Shown: in pieces, positions 44,178-56,723 of the stretch | How the letters are laid out: each line of letters begins with the position of its first letter | Numbering within the stretch: the first letter of the stretch is position 1 | DNA from: Apoderus coryli | Lineage: Eukaryota; Arthropoda; Insecta; Coleoptera; Attelabidae | DNA length: 64,000 bases | NCBI GenBank assembly: GCA_911728435.2 | Contig: OU452199.1 | Location: 22,950,860 to 23,014,859, forward strand | Direction of reading: 5' to 3' | Position numbers and translations under genes: made by a program | Notes under the pieces: generated by a model | The model's database searches: none | Told to the model about the DNA's origin: nothing | The model's input: only the letters and a program-made list of their open reading frames with translations

Positions 44178-44476
44178 ATATGAGTAAGCGTATGTAACTA
44201 CTTTTGGGTTTTAGAGAAAGAAAGTACAGCTGAATGTCTTAATTCAAAATTTGCGTTTTGTATGATATTGCACATTATAATTTGTTAATTTACACCTACA
44301 ATCTAGGTATATTAGCGTTATGACTGACTCTTGTAACGGTGCCTATGATTAGAATGCGTTCCATTTTTGTGATTATTATGCTGTATAAACCCGGCTTACA
44401 ACAAGCAGACGCGCGCACGATGATTGTCATTGGCTAGGTATAAAAGGAAATTAACGTATGCTTCCAATACGTATTA

Positions 44477-45056
44477 GGGAGTTAAGGCAAAGCCAGTGAC
44501 GTATACGTAAACGTATCTTTTGACATCTACGCATGCGCTCTTTAAATTTATGATACGTTTAACGATATGAAGGCCGTAAACATATGTACCTCTACGCGTA
44601 TCGTATACTTAAACGTATTGAACCGATTGTTGTCGGAATTACATGAACTTGTACGAATATCTAGAATAGAACATTAAAAACTCCCTCTAAATTGAAAATT
44701 AAGCTAAGCTATTTTGCAATAAATACTTTATTATTATTATTAGTAGTAGTAGTTTATTTTGTAACAATTATAAACATTTTTCTGTTATTGGTTATACAAA
44801 TACATAATAAAATATATATGTATTTGGTTAATAATTAAAAAAACCATAATATTAACAACATAGTAAATGGAAGTAGAAAAATCTAAAATAGTCTTTTTCT
44901 CAAGTAAAGTGTTACCTCTACCTTCCGCATATACGATACGTATTGGATGGCACCTTAACTCTATTTTGAATGACTGCTTATCTAGTGCAAACATAACCAA
45001 AATTTCACGTTTACGTATGGAGATACATATACGTCCTTGGTTTTGCCTTAACTCCC
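44477..45056. mobile_element. TA-type MITE (copy 1), 580 bp
   Basis: Ends GGGAGTTAAGGCAAAGCCA and inverse GCCTTAACTCCC, with TA on each side (Tc1/mariner-like target). The subterminal region is rich in ACGTATACGTA motifs. The frames at 44785-45091 run through it and are not genes. Full copy 2 is at 51506-51979, half copy 3 at 55016, split copy 4 at 57199-63376. Confidence 0.8.
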
Positions 45057-45869
45057 TATTGTCAGTGTTGTTATTGCTATTACAATTGTAACAAATCTAT
45101 TACTTTTTCTATCGTCTATTACTTTATTACGACATTTGTCTAATTTGATAGAAACTATTACTTTTTATGGATTCTATTACTTTTTTATTACTTTCAAATT
45201 CAATTAAAATGTGAAAAAAAATTACTTGTCAAAATCATAAACTTTATACAGTTTCCTACTAAATATCATCTCTTTCTAAAATATTAGATATTCTAAATCA
45301 GTTAGCTTCAACATGGCTTCCTATATAATATGGTCGGCAGGAACATATTGCAGTGGTCGCATCTAGTTAATTTTATAATCTTTACATTACACATTACACC
45401 TATATTCGGGGAATTACCCATGGCGAGTAAATTGGAATTACGTGTTTTAGTGATATTATATTTATTGCGTTTATTCATTAACATATTGTATTTAATTATG
45501 GATAAGTAAGTAACACATACTTATTAATATAATTTACAGTTAACATTAGAGTAGTGCTTTAATCTTTGACGCGCATAGCTAATAGAGAAGCACAAGAGAC
45601 CAAAAAAAACTGTCGCTTTTTTTTTAGGTTTGTGATCAGAAAACAGAGAGCTGCATAACAAATCTTGTCATTATCGACATTTTTAAAAAAAATCTCGATA
45701 CCAATAAAATAAAACATCGTCGTTTGTATTTATGTCATGCGCCCTAGATCCTACATCTAAACACAGTTTAATACGGTTAGAACTGTGTTTGGCTTGTCTC
45801 TTGTTTTCCTTTTGTTGTCATATATCTTTCTTTCTTTTCTAGGGAAATATCCTTGACGGGTTTACGATA
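45057..45869. other. no recognised gene
   Basis: AT-rich spacer between two MITEs. Confidence 0.45.
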
Positions 45870-46317
45870 GGGTTATTCTTTCCTAGTGATTGATCTGAAC
45901 AAGTGAATGTGATTAAACTGAATCTGATTATACTGAACTGAATATTTGGCGAAACCGAAAGATCATCTTTTTTGTGATTGTATTTCACTTAACCTCGAAA
46001 ACTTGTGAAAACAACCAAATCTGCTCTGAAAACTGGAAAATTATTTCTTCCATGATATTATTATCCATGTTTTAAACTTTTACAATTTATTGGTTTCATT
46101 CGAAATCATATACCAATTATTATCTCTCAATATTCAATACTTTTAGAGGTTAACTGAACGAACTAACCGGTATCAAGAGGTTGATCATTAAGCGGGAAGG
46201 GGGGTAGGAATTTTAATCAGTTTGGTAGAAGTGACCGATGTTGAAAGAATACACACAATCGTGAATGAACTGACAATTTTCAGATTGTTCACTTAGTTCA
46301 GTACGAAAGAATAACCC
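45870..46317. mobile_element. 448-bp MITE, TA-flanked
   Basis: Ends GGGTTATTCTTTC and inverse GAAAGAATAACCC, with inner similarity TGATCTGAACAAGTGAA against its inverse near 46285-46305. TA flanks both ends. No coding capacity. Confidence 0.6.
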
Positions 46318-47042
46318 TATTATTATCAGAGATATGAACTATCTCTGGATATTATTAATATAAGATTGTTATGAGGATTGTTCCCACAAGGGTCAGAAAT
46401 AGTCTGGATTCTGAGCATAACGTTGTTGACGTGCGGTTTGCGCAGAATCCTGACTGATTCTGACGCTTGTGAAAACAAACCTATAATGTATTTCTATTTG
46501 TTACATTTCTATTACTTTTTAAACATATATCTATTACGTTTATTACAATTAGACACCATTTTCTATTACTAAAAAATTTTTGCCAGCAACAACACTGCGT
46601 ATTGTAGGCACAGAATAACCAACAATCAGAATACCGACACAGAGCCCCTGCCATTGAAAATGCAGTATGAACAGACGCTATTTTGCGGGCATAGAGCTCA
46701 GGAGCATACTCGGCTACAGCTGACAGGGCCGGCCTTAGGGTGTTTAATAAAATAAATATTAGTACACATTTTTATTACTTTTTTATTGATTTTTCCATAT
46801 AGTTAATTTATTTCGGTTGACTGATGTTTTGAAATTTTTATTTATACATTTTATTGTGAAAAATAGTTTCATTCTTAAATACAATTTAATAACATATTGG
46901 ATCGGAAAACTTTGTCATGGATGGTGAAAAGGAACATTTTTACATATATCATATAAAACGCGCATGCCACTGCCTAGTGCACTTCCCAAAATTTTTATGG
47001 GTAATCTTCACAGATCTAGGAAGGAGGATTTTCTAGATCTGT
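46318..47042. other. no recognised gene
   Basis: No supported feature; a 13-bp inverted pair around AGATCT (47012-47042) adjoins the next MITE. Confidence 0.4.
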
Positions 47043-48144
47043 GGTAATCTTGCAGTATACATGTGTGAAATTATGGTCTGACCGCGCTGCTGCGCAGTCA
47101 GACGAATTTTGGGAGTTGAGATTGTAATCGAAGTGTGGTGTTGCCAGGTTTAAAACACACATAAGTATGTTGAAACGGTTAAATATTTGGCCCTTAATTT
47201 TTGGCCGTTAAATGTAAATGCTACTCTAGGTTATACACATTTGTTGTATTTATGTGATTTATATTTGTGTGAATTAGTCCGATAACAGTCATCGTTAGGT
47301 AATCATTGCAGCAGTTTGGGGGTAAAATGCTGAATATGGAAGGTTAGGTAGCAGGCAGGGATGTGTTGTAAGGGTGTAATAGTAATTATCAGGAAGAGTT
47401 AGTAAAGGGGTGGGTGTAGAACGCTGGATTGAGATGAGATGTAGTAGGCATATAGTTGTTAGTTCGATAGCAGTCATTGTTAGTACAACACATCCGTGCC
47501 TGCTACCTAACCTTCCATACTCAGCATATTACCCCCAACCTCATGCAATGATTACCTAACAAAGTCTGCTATCGAACAATTATGTGCCTACTACATTTCA
47601 TCTCGATCCTGCTTCCTACACACACCATCCTTTACTAACTCTTCCTGACCATCACTATTACACCCTTACAACACATCCCTGCCTGCTACCTAACCTTCCA
47701 TACTCAGCATTTTACTTCCAACCCCTTGCAATGTAATAATTTCATCCACTGTATAAATTTATAATATAATAAAATTGTATTATTTGTTCTATTAGTCTAT
47801 AATATAATATAATATAATATATACATTAAAATGCCAACGTGCCGAGCCAATCAGAGCATTTGGGGCGGGACTTTCCTTGGCGCGCTTTTCAATTTGAATT
47901 TAACCGCTATTCAACTTATTTTGAAACTGAAATTTAGTCGATATTTAATTGGAATGAGTTTTTCAGTAAAATAATTTAAGTACGACACCAAACAAATCTA
48001 ATATAATATTATACAAGTCACAATAAGAAAAAAATAGTATGTAATGTGAAAAAGTGATACAATTAAAAGGAAAATATCTAAATTGAAATAGTACGCAATC
48101 TGAAAAAGTAATATTAGATTTGTTTGGTGTTGAACCTTATAATA

Positions 48145-49146
48145 TACAGGGTGTCCTACGGTGGCAACCCATTAGATTATTTCAGAAACTACTTCGACTT
48201 GAATTTTGAAATATCAGTGTCTATATTGTCAGATATGCTCTACTCAAATAATATAATAGCAACGGCATAGCACTTCCGGTTATACCGGAAGTTGATGGCA
48301 ACTTTGTTATTTTAAATGGAACACCCTATATATTATTACATTTTTGGATTCTAAATAACATTTCAGACATATTTCATGTATCATGTGATATACCTAACGT
48401 CAGTCGTTTTTGACTTATATCAAGATTTATGTCAAAATTGACAGTTTAGGGCTCCATAAGAATTCCGTTTTTTCCTTGTAAATCAGTATTTAATAATTAT
48501 TTTGCAGGTATTTTCTTATCAGGTGGGATCTTCTTTTTCGAATTGACAAGACATTTTCTGATTAGTTTATACAGGGTGGTCAAAAAATTATATTGAAAAC
48601 GGTTCGAGAAAAACAGTTGAAAGTCAATTTTTTCCAATGGTATGGTATATTATTATTATTTTATCTTCCATAGCATTAAAAAATAATGCAATTTTGTAAT
48701 AGGTTTTTGACCACCCTGTATAAACTAATCAGAAAATGTCTTGTCAATTCGAAAAAGAAGATCCCACCTGATAAGAAAATACCTGCAAAATAATTATTAA
48801 ATACTGATTTACAAGGAAAAACGGAATTCTTATGGAGCCCTAAACTGTCAATTTTGACATAAATCTTGATATAAGTCAAAAATGACTGACGTTAGGTATT
48901 GGCCATGATACATGAAATATGTCTGAAATCTTAATTAGAATCCAAAAATGTAATAATATATAGGGTGTTTCATTTAAAATAACAAAGTTGCCATCAACTT
49001 CCGGTATAACCGGAAGTGCTATGCCGTTGCTATTATGTTATTAGAGTAGAGTATATTTAACAATATAGACACTGAAATTTTCAAAATTCAATTCGAAGTA
49101 GTTTCTGAAATAATCTAATGGGTTACCACCGTAGGACACCCTGTAT
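48145..49146. repeat. 1-kb fold-back palindrome
   Basis: ACAGGGTGTCCTACGGTGG at the left, its inverse at the right, and near-perfect complementarity through ACTTCCGGTTATACCGGAAG to the centre near 48640. The frames at 48676-48879 and 49724-49909 are the same arm sequence read in two places. Confidence 0.75.
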
Positions 49147-49529
49147 ATGTATGTATGGTAGTGGTGTATTTGTATTAATTTGTATGTTCATTGTAATTAT
49201 TATTTATTATCATTGTGTATAATTTAATATATAAATATAGCTAAAAATAAACTATTGAGAATAATGTGCCTTTTTTATTTCCTGACTTCCTATCTGTAAT
49301 TCATAAAATGATTTTAAAATTAGATAGGTATCTTCAAATTATACATAAATATATTTGAGTATCGTTTTTCCGATATACGAAATGAAGGTTTTTCAGCTAG
49401 GTATAATAAAATAAGTTGAATAGCGGTTAAATTTAAACTCAAATGCGCGCCAAGGAAAGCCCCGCCCCAAATGCTCTGATTGGCTCGGCACGTTGGCATT
49501 TTAATGTATGCTCAGCATATATTATACCT

Positions 49530-51065
49530 AGTGTCTATATTGTTAAATATGCTCTACTCAAATAATATAATAGCAACGGCATAGCACTTCCGGTTATACC
49601 GGAAGTTGATGGCAACTTTGTTATTTTAAATGAAACACCCTATATATTATTACATTTTTGGATTCTAAATAAGATTTCAGACATATTTCATGTATCATGT
49701 CCTATACCTAACGTCAGTCATTTTTGACTTATATCAAGATTTATGTCAAAATTTACAGTTTAGGGCTCCATAAGAAATCCGTTTTTCCTTGTAAATCAGT
49801 ATTTAATAATTATTTTGCAGGTATTTTCTTATCAGGTGGGATCTTCTTTTTCGAATTGACAAGACATTTTCTGATTAGTTTATACAGGGTGGTCAAAAAA
49901 TTATATTGAAAACGGTTCAAGAATAACAGTTGAAAGTCAATTTTTTCAAATGGAATGGGTATATTATTATTATTTTATCTTCCTTAACATTAAAAAATAA
50001 TGCAATTTTGTAATCGGTTATCACTTTCTAAAATGCATAGTTTTCGAAATATGGTCATTTTAAATTTTTCTGCAGCGCCTACCGTTGTCTCTCTGGAAGC
50101 TAGCTAATTAATTTAGTTAGCCATGAAATTATGGTCATTTTAAGGTCAAAGTAAACGTCAAATTAATAAAAATGAAAAATACTTATTGATATTATAAATT
50201 TATTATTAATTCATGGAGAATAAAATAAAGTGATTAATATCACCTGTAGAGTATTAAACGAGAGAAACCCCCATTTGCTAACGATGACTAGAGAAATTAG
50301 GAAGAATTTTGAGAAATCATTTAGAGCAGGTTGGGAGGTATACAAATCAAGTATTACAACGAACTAAGACTAAAATTTAAAATAATACAGCAGAAATGAA
50401 CAGAAGATTAAACTAAATAAATGTTCAACTAAAAAAAGTTAATCAACTAACGATACAAAAATGACGATATTTCGAAAACTATACATTTTAGAAAATGATA
50501 ACCTATAACAAAATTGCATTATTTTTTAATGCTACGGAAGATAAAATAATAATAATATACCCATGCCATTGGAAAAAATTGACTTTCAACTGTGTTTCTT
50601 GAACCATTTTCAATATAATTTTTTGACCACCCTGTGTAAACTAATCAGAAAATGTCTTGTCAATTCGAAAAAGAAGATCCCACCTGATAAGAAAATACCT
50701 GCAAAATAATTATTAAATACTGATTTACAAGGAAAAAACGGAATTCTTATGGCGCCCTAAACTGTCAATTTTGACATAAATCTTGATATAAGTCAAAAAT
50801 GACTGACGTTAGGTATAGGACATGATACATGAAATATGTCTGAAATCTTATTTAGAATCCAAAAATGTAATAATATATAGGGTGTTTCATTTAAAATAAC
50901 AAAGTTGCTATCAACTTCCGGTATAACCAAAAGTGCTATGCCGTTGCTATTATATTATTTGAGTAGAGCATATTTAACAATATAGACACTGAAATTTTCA
51001 AAATTCAATTCGAAGTAGTTTCTGAAATAATCTAATGGGTTACCACTGTAGGACACCCTGTATAT
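49530..51065. repeat. second fold-back palindrome with internal inverted-repeat insert
   Basis: Same arms as 48145-49146. The inner segment about 50013-50510 has its own ends GGTTATCACTTTCTAAAATG and, inverted, ATTTTAGAAAATGATAACC. Confidence 0.65.
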
Positions 51066-51505
51066 GTATGTATGGTAGTGGTGTATTTGTATTAATTTGT
51101 ATGTTCATTGTAATTATTATTTATTATAATTGTGTATAATTTAATATATATAGCTAAAAATAAACTATTGAGAATAATGTGCCTTTTTTATTTCCTGACT
51201 TCCTATCTGTAATGCATAAAATGATTTTCAAATTAGATAGGTATCTTCAAATTATACATAAATATATTTGAGTATCGTTTTTCCGATATACGAAATGAAG
51301 GTTTTTCAGCTAGGTATAATAAGTTGAATAGCGGTTAAACTCAAATGCGCGCCAAGGAAAGCCCCGCCCCAAATGCTCTGATTGGCTCGGCACGTTGGCA
51401 TTTTAATGTATGCTCACATTCTCACCTAAAATTCGTCTGACCGCGCCGCTGCGCAGTCAGACGAATTTCACACATGTATACTGCAAGATTACCGTTTTAT
51501 TATTA

Positions 51506-51979
51506 GGGAGTTAAGGCAAAACCAAGGACAAGGACGTATACGTATCTCCATACGTAAACGTGAGATTTTGGTTATGTTGTGTTATGAACAACAAAAACTG
51601 TGAATCTATATTAAAAATTAAGCTAAGCTATTTTGCAATAAATACTTCATTATTATTAGTAGTAGTAGTTTATTTTGTAACAATTATAAACATTTTTCTG
51701 TTATTGTTTATAGGTATACATAATAAGATATATAGGTATTTGGTTAATGATTAAAAAAACAATAATATTAACAACATAGTAAATGGAAGTAGAAAAATCT
51801 AAAAGAGTCTTTTTCTCAAGTAAATTGTTATCTCTACCTTCCGCATATACGATACGTATTGGATGGCACCTTAACTCTATTTTGAATGACTGCTTATCTA
51901 ATGTAAACATAACCAAAATCTCACGTTTACGTATGGAGATACGTATACGTCCTTTGTTCTTTGTTTTGCCTTAACTCCC
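51506..51979. mobile_element. TA-type MITE (copy 2), 474 bp
   Basis: Same family as 44477-45056, ends GGGAGTTAAGGC and inverse with TA at each side. Shorter because part of the left interior (GACATCTACGCATGCGCTC region) is missing. Confidence 0.8.
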
Positions 51980-52504
51980 TATTTTTATAACTAAAATCTA
52001 AAATACACTAAACACTATAGGCAAAGCTGAAAGTCAGTCTATAACAATTAAAACAATCCAACAATATTACGAAACCAAAGATTAATCTACACAATAGATA
52101 GTCAGCCCAATGCATTAAAATCAGAACATCTCTAAGTATGCCTGCCACTACGTGGCGTAGACTAGCGTGTAAAGCATAGAGCAGTATTGTCACAGCCAGA
52201 AACCGTTTTGTAGTTTATTAATATCAAAAACAAAACGCAACGTATAACAATTATTTAGATCATTTGCAACAGATATGCACCGGCAATGCTGTATTGTCAG
52301 AGAGAGAAATTGATGAAATTCTGTATTAATCTGGAGGGGATACGCAGGGAGGGTAGAAAAAAAAACAAGCGAATGTGGTGTGTGTCGTGCTGTTGCCAAT
52401 TCGTCGGTAAAAGAAACACACAGGGTGATTTATTACAAGTACAGTATTGAAATAAAAGCCTAATCTCTATGAATTAAATTTAATATAATAATATTTAATC
52501 CATG

Positions 52505-52546
52505 TCATACATGTTTCAAGACTAGACCAGTCCCATGATCAGTGGC
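52505..52546 (-). ncRNA. hammerhead ribozyme remnant, ACATGT class
   Basis: CTGATCA replaces CTGANGA (the invariant G8 is lost), stem II GGGACT/AGTCTT is still paired (two wobbles), then GAAA and CATGTA. Probably inactive. Confidence 0.5.
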
Positions 52547-54489
52547 GAACAATCGTTAAATGAAAAGCTTTTAGATAGAAACATACTTTTGACTAAATAT
52601 TTCACGTAGACAATGTGGCAAAGATGTAACAAGATTGTTGTAGATCTTATAATACCTATAATAAAAAAATTATCAGTGCTACCTATATTATATTAGGTAT
52701 ACCTATTATAATAGTATAGGTACTTAAATTTTACTTCTTTTTAATGTTTCTTCGGGTAAATAATAAGTTCGGTAGGAATAGGGCTTTGGGTATGAAACAA
52801 AAAAGATAGAAAATAGAAATTTGATATAGGGGTAGTTCTAAGCATTTACAAGTTTGTGACGTGTAGCGATTTTCGATGCCGCCCCCGGAGGTATACATGA
52901 GGGCGGCGCAATGCCGTTTTAAATATCTCGTTTCGCTTCCTTGGAAAATAAAAAATTATAACTGATAACTGAAACTTAGTACTTAATACGTGGGCGTAAG
53001 AGGTAAGCTCACTTCACAGGTCTCTATTAATGAAAGAAAGTTAACATTTTGAGCATCTGCGTAAAATTAAATGTATCCGTTTGGTGGGTAGTTTTGATTA
53101 CAATAAGTCGGTGCCAAGCCCAAGCCCGAAACAAAATAAATCTATATTTACCTACTACCTATTTGGCTTGGTACCGACTATTATGTGCATTGTTGTCTTT
53201 TGAATGATATTTGTATTTTGTTATTTTTCGTATTTTTTATTAGTTCTTTTGACAGCTCTGGTGTCATCAATACACCTGTATCCCGAATTGCACCAAATTG
53301 CGATGCTATTGAACAAGCATATAATCCTAAATATAATATTCTTTTTGAACTACCTGTATCTCGAAAACCAAGCCGTAGCGGACCCATGTACATATGAAAT
53401 TTGTATCTTAAAATTAGTCAAAGAATCACCCTTTAAAGTTTGTACAAGTACTTATGCAACACCCTGTATACATAGATACTTTGATTTGCAATTTGCAAAT
53501 CTGTCAAACTAGGTAATGCTGTTTTTTTTTATTTACTTTCAAATATGGTGTTATGTAATTGTAATCAAATTAAATGTTTGGGGATGATATTTACGAGTTT
53601 TATTTTTTTATATAGAGAAACTGTTATTCAGTTTTTAAGGATCAATCTGAAGCAGACGATTGTACTTGTTAAAACATGAAAAAAGTTATTGTCGTGATAC
53701 TTTTAACACCCTGTTGGTGGGTTTTTAAAGCTTTTTACGAAACGTGTTAACAATACAATCTACATAAATCGTTAGTTTTTTAAAGTTTTATGATCATTGC
53801 ACAAAAACCAATATTAGGGAGACTGTAAGTTTTTTTTCAATTCGGCGTTGCAGAATTTGAACCTAATTGTGATAATTGTGTTATTTTACTAGTATAGATA
53901 TTTTTGAGTAAATTAATTCGGTTATAATCGATGAGTAGAATCTTTGGAGTAAAATACATTTCACAAAAACCCTGAACCATATTTCTCAATAGATTTAAAT
54001 TTTCATTAAAAACAGATTAAAAATTCTAATTTTTTACATCTTGCATTTCGAAACCGTATTTTTTTAAATAATTATTGTCATGCTGGAAATTTCAAACCTT
54101 ATTTACTTCAGCAACTTGTAAAAAGCACAGCCTTTTTAATATTAACATTTCTTAAAATCGATATTACGCGATAACGATGACTTTCTATCAATATCACAGA
54201 AGGATACATTTATTACGTATATAATTTGTTAGATTTTACATCTCCGAATTGAAACACACGCAAAAAATGTGCATAAAAAAGTTAGGGTAGCATTTCACGC
54301 CTGTATGCCCCTTTAATTTACCCGCCTCTGATATTTATTTTTTCATAATGTTAACGACAAGTTGAATCTGCTGTTTGAGTTTGATCCTTAAAACTGAATC
54401 AGGTAATAACCGGAAGTCCTATCTATAACGCCAAATTTCGTTAATTTAAATATAACTTTTTGATGCATCCTTATATCCGAAATTTAAAA

Positions 54490-54525
54490 TTAAATGACTA
54501 AAATAATATTATTTTAGTCATTTAA
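54490..54525. repeat. 36-bp perfect palindrome
   Basis: TTAAATGACTAAAATAAT and its inverse without spacer. The 10-mer ATTTAAAATT occurs on both sides, overlapping the palindrome ends, so it could be another micro-insertion; the AT-richness makes the boundaries ambiguous. Confidence 0.5.
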
Positions 54526-55015
54526 AATTATTGTCTAAAACATTTAATAAACCAGCCCTGTATATTTATACTATTATAGTAATTTCTTTTATTTTCGTCC
54601 ATACACATTAATCTTTGCGTAGATAGGTATACGTATACCATATAATTTTAAACAAAAAACACTGCTGCACAGTAGTACATATATGATACCTATAATATAA
54701 AAACAAACTCCCACCTCGTAGGGGAAAGTATACTCGTCCTTGTCTAACATTGCCCATATGATTATTTTATTTCAACACAATACATATAACGCCATCTACA
54801 ATTTCCATAATTTCCATGGTTGCATGTTTTTCTAATAGATGTAGCTCGTGTCGAGACAGTTTCAATTTTTGTTTTACTTCCCATATACGCTGACTATCTA
54901 TTGTGTAGATTAATCTTTGACGAAACTATAAACATTCACTAATATTACAACACCACAATATAACATGTACAAATATTGTGCGCCACTACTGTGCGAGACG
55001 AAGCGAGAAATAGTA

Positions 55016-55070
55016 GGGAATTAAGGCAAAACCAAGGACGTATACGTATCTGCATACAAAATACTATTGC
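55016..55070. repeat. TA-type MITE, left-end fragment (copy 3)
   Basis: GGGAATTAAGGCAAAACCAA with ACGTATACGTATCTGCAT following; the rest is lost. Confidence 0.55.
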
Positions 55071-55289
55071 GAGTAGTACGGTACGGATGATATGGAAGTG
55101 GTTTACATGGACACGGAAAATATTTGTGGTCACTGTTTCTTGCACCCCTTCTTTGAAGGCTGTAGAGAGGTAAGACGCCTAAGGGGTTGTATAAACAAAC
55201 AAATATTATATAATAATAAAATAAATAATTAGAATGCTCAAGTCCTTAAGATATTTTCCAGTATTAGAATTTTTACTTATTTCTCGTTT

Positions 55290-55345
55290 CTGCTTAGATT
55301 TATTATTATTGGGTTGTACCTGTTAGACAATAAAGTATTTAGATA
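55290..55345 (+). repeat. LINE 3' tail fragment
   Basis: GGGTTGTACCTGTTAGACAA followed by TAAAGTA, the plus-strand version of the tails at 8040 and 34798. Confidence 0.5.
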
Positions 55346-56239
55346 TTTAATGTAATTTTTTATTTCTTAAATTCCTTTATTCCATTTTTTTATTTGAATG
55401 TTAACAAATGGTAAAATTTAATTTTAAATATACCTATAACATAACAGTAATATTACATTTAATCAAAGCCGGTACTGTTGAAAAATAAGTTACTGATGAT
55501 CATGCGCATTATGGACAGCTCTACACTTTTGGTTACATTTTTGTACTACGGGATTATCATTCCAGAGTATATATATATATATATATAATATAAGATTTCT
55601 GTGATTAAAATGCCAACGTTCCGAGCCAATCAGAGCATTTGGGGCGGGGCTTTCCTTGGCGCGCTTTTGAATTTGAATTTAACCGCTATTCAACTTATTT
55701 TGAAACTGAAATTTAGTCTATATTTGATTGGAATGAGTTTTTCAGTAAAATAATTTAAATATTAATATGTATAAGGTATTCGCTAAGAAAGTCTGTTGAA
55801 CTTTCCTTTGTAGTAGGTATTTCTTGATATACCTAGCTGAAAAACCGTCATTTCGTATATCGGAAAAACGATACTCAAATATATTTATATATAATTTGAA
55901 GATACCTATCTAATTTTAAAATCATTTTATGCATTACAGATAGGAAGTCAGGAAATAAAAAAAAAGGCACATTATTCTCAATAGTTTATTTTTAGCTATA
56001 TATATTAAATTATACACAATGATAATAAATAATAATTACTATGAACATACAAATTAATACAACACCACTATCATACATACATAGTTATTATAAGGTACAA
56101 CACCAGACAAATCTAATATAATATTATACAAGTCACAATAAGAAAAAATAGTATGTAATGTGAAAGTGATACAATTAAAAGGAAAATATCTAAATTGAAA
56201 TAGTAGGCACTCTGAAAAAGTTATAATAAATTAAAAACG

Positions 56240-56640
56240 TTAACTAGCAAATGCACAATGGTACATGAACTTACAAAACCTAAAAGCAAGATTTCCACAA
56301 ACACCCGTATTATTAAGTAGGTAAATAAATGCCCAACCTCTAGAATCGCTTCTATTGCAGTTATATAATATAATTTCTTCTCCATTATGACATTTATTTC
56401 TACTACGGCAAGCATAGTCCACTTCTCTGTTTTCCTGTTGTCTTCAAGCTGTAAAATCTTCAAAAACTCTAAAATGTAAAACGGATTGTTTAATATCTAT
56501 CTCATGAATGTTGTTGAAATGAGTAATCAAAGTATTATGTTTGGAAAACTTGTCTGTGTTTGTGCATATGGGTGGTTTAGGTTAAGAGATCCAATCTCAA
56601 CATATATGTACTTACCTACCGAATCCATTTTCTTAACTAC
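56240..56640 (-). pseudogene. C2H2/YNCNRS zinc-finger gene fragment
   Basis: Same gene as at 38690-39363: ATG at about 56626 (MDSV, donor GTAG|GTAAGTAC), a damaged CPIC finger, then VDYACRSRN and NGEEIILYNCNRSDSRG. The downstream exon is only partly kept (CKFMYHC). Confidence 0.55.
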
Positions 56641-56723
56641 AACCACAGAATAAGGAACCGTAGCGTAGGTTCCGTATTCTATGCTATAACCACAGCTAAT
56701 ATTCGCTGTGCTATAACTATAAC

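Larger units (their letters stand above)
42976..44462. mobile_element. Mutator-like element with perfect 9-bp target duplication
   Basis: Ends AGCATACGTTAATTTCCTTT and inverse, with about 34 bp of terminal inverted repeat ending in CCTAGCCAATG. Direct repeat TCCAATACG at 42967-42975 and 44463-44471. It carries the zinc-finger gene at 43299-43863 and a 26-bp micro-insertion. Non-autonomous: no transposase core. Confidence 0.82.
42868..44474. mobile_element. TA-type MITE (copy 0), split by a MULE-like element
   Basis: The left part (42868-42975) is the reverse complement of the right half of the MITE at 44477-45056; a short continuation lies at 44463-44474. The MULE-like element 42976-44462 interrupts it, duplicating TCCAATACG. 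Confidence 0.7.
47820..51415. mobile_element. MULE-like ends around duplicated fold-back repeats
   Basis: Starts with the CATTAAAATGCCAACGTGCC terminus of the 38021 family; the same left-end sequence recurs inverted at about 49435-49512 and again at 51335-51415. Two copies of a 1.3-1.9-kb block (48223-49512 and 49531-51415) lie head to tail; the second has an extra 0.5-kb inverted-repeat insert (about 50013-50510). Confidence 0.6.
47043..51493. mobile_element. Merlin-type MITE split by MULE-like fold-back DNA
   Basis: Left end GGTAATCTTGCAGTATACAT at 47043 and the matching inverse end at 51493. The left part to about 47815 has the same alternating GGTTAGGTAGCAGGCAGGG hairpins as the 39474 MITE. 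The right end resumes at about 51416 after the nested block. Outer 8-mers do not match (AGATCTGT and GTTTTATT), so the target duplication is lost. Confidence 0.65.
52076..54919. mobile_element. 2.84-kb TIR element with perfect 7-bp target duplication
   Basis: Left end CAAAGATTAATCTACACAAT and the matching inverse at the right; the repeat extends through TAGATAGTC, about 30 bp. ACGAAAC flanks both sides (52069-52075, 54920-54926). No transposase is recognised; the interior holds a degenerate hammerhead repeat near 52505, a 15-bp inverted pair AGTCGGTGCCAAGCC near 53107-53173, and a 36-bp palindrome at 54490. Confidence 0.85.

Noticed and set aside
44785..45091. Overlapping frames on both strands, repeated at 51701-51974 and 63117-63479
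   Set aside because: They run through the inverted terminal regions of the TA-type MITE and recur in each copy.
48676..48879. 67-codon frame, nearly identical to 49724-49909
   Set aside because: It lies in the arms of a fold-back palindrome repeated in both orientations; no coding motif.
53185..53512. Frames on both strands around CACCTGTATC-type repeats
   Set aside because: Non-coding repeat DNA inside the 52076-54919 element; no recognisable domain.
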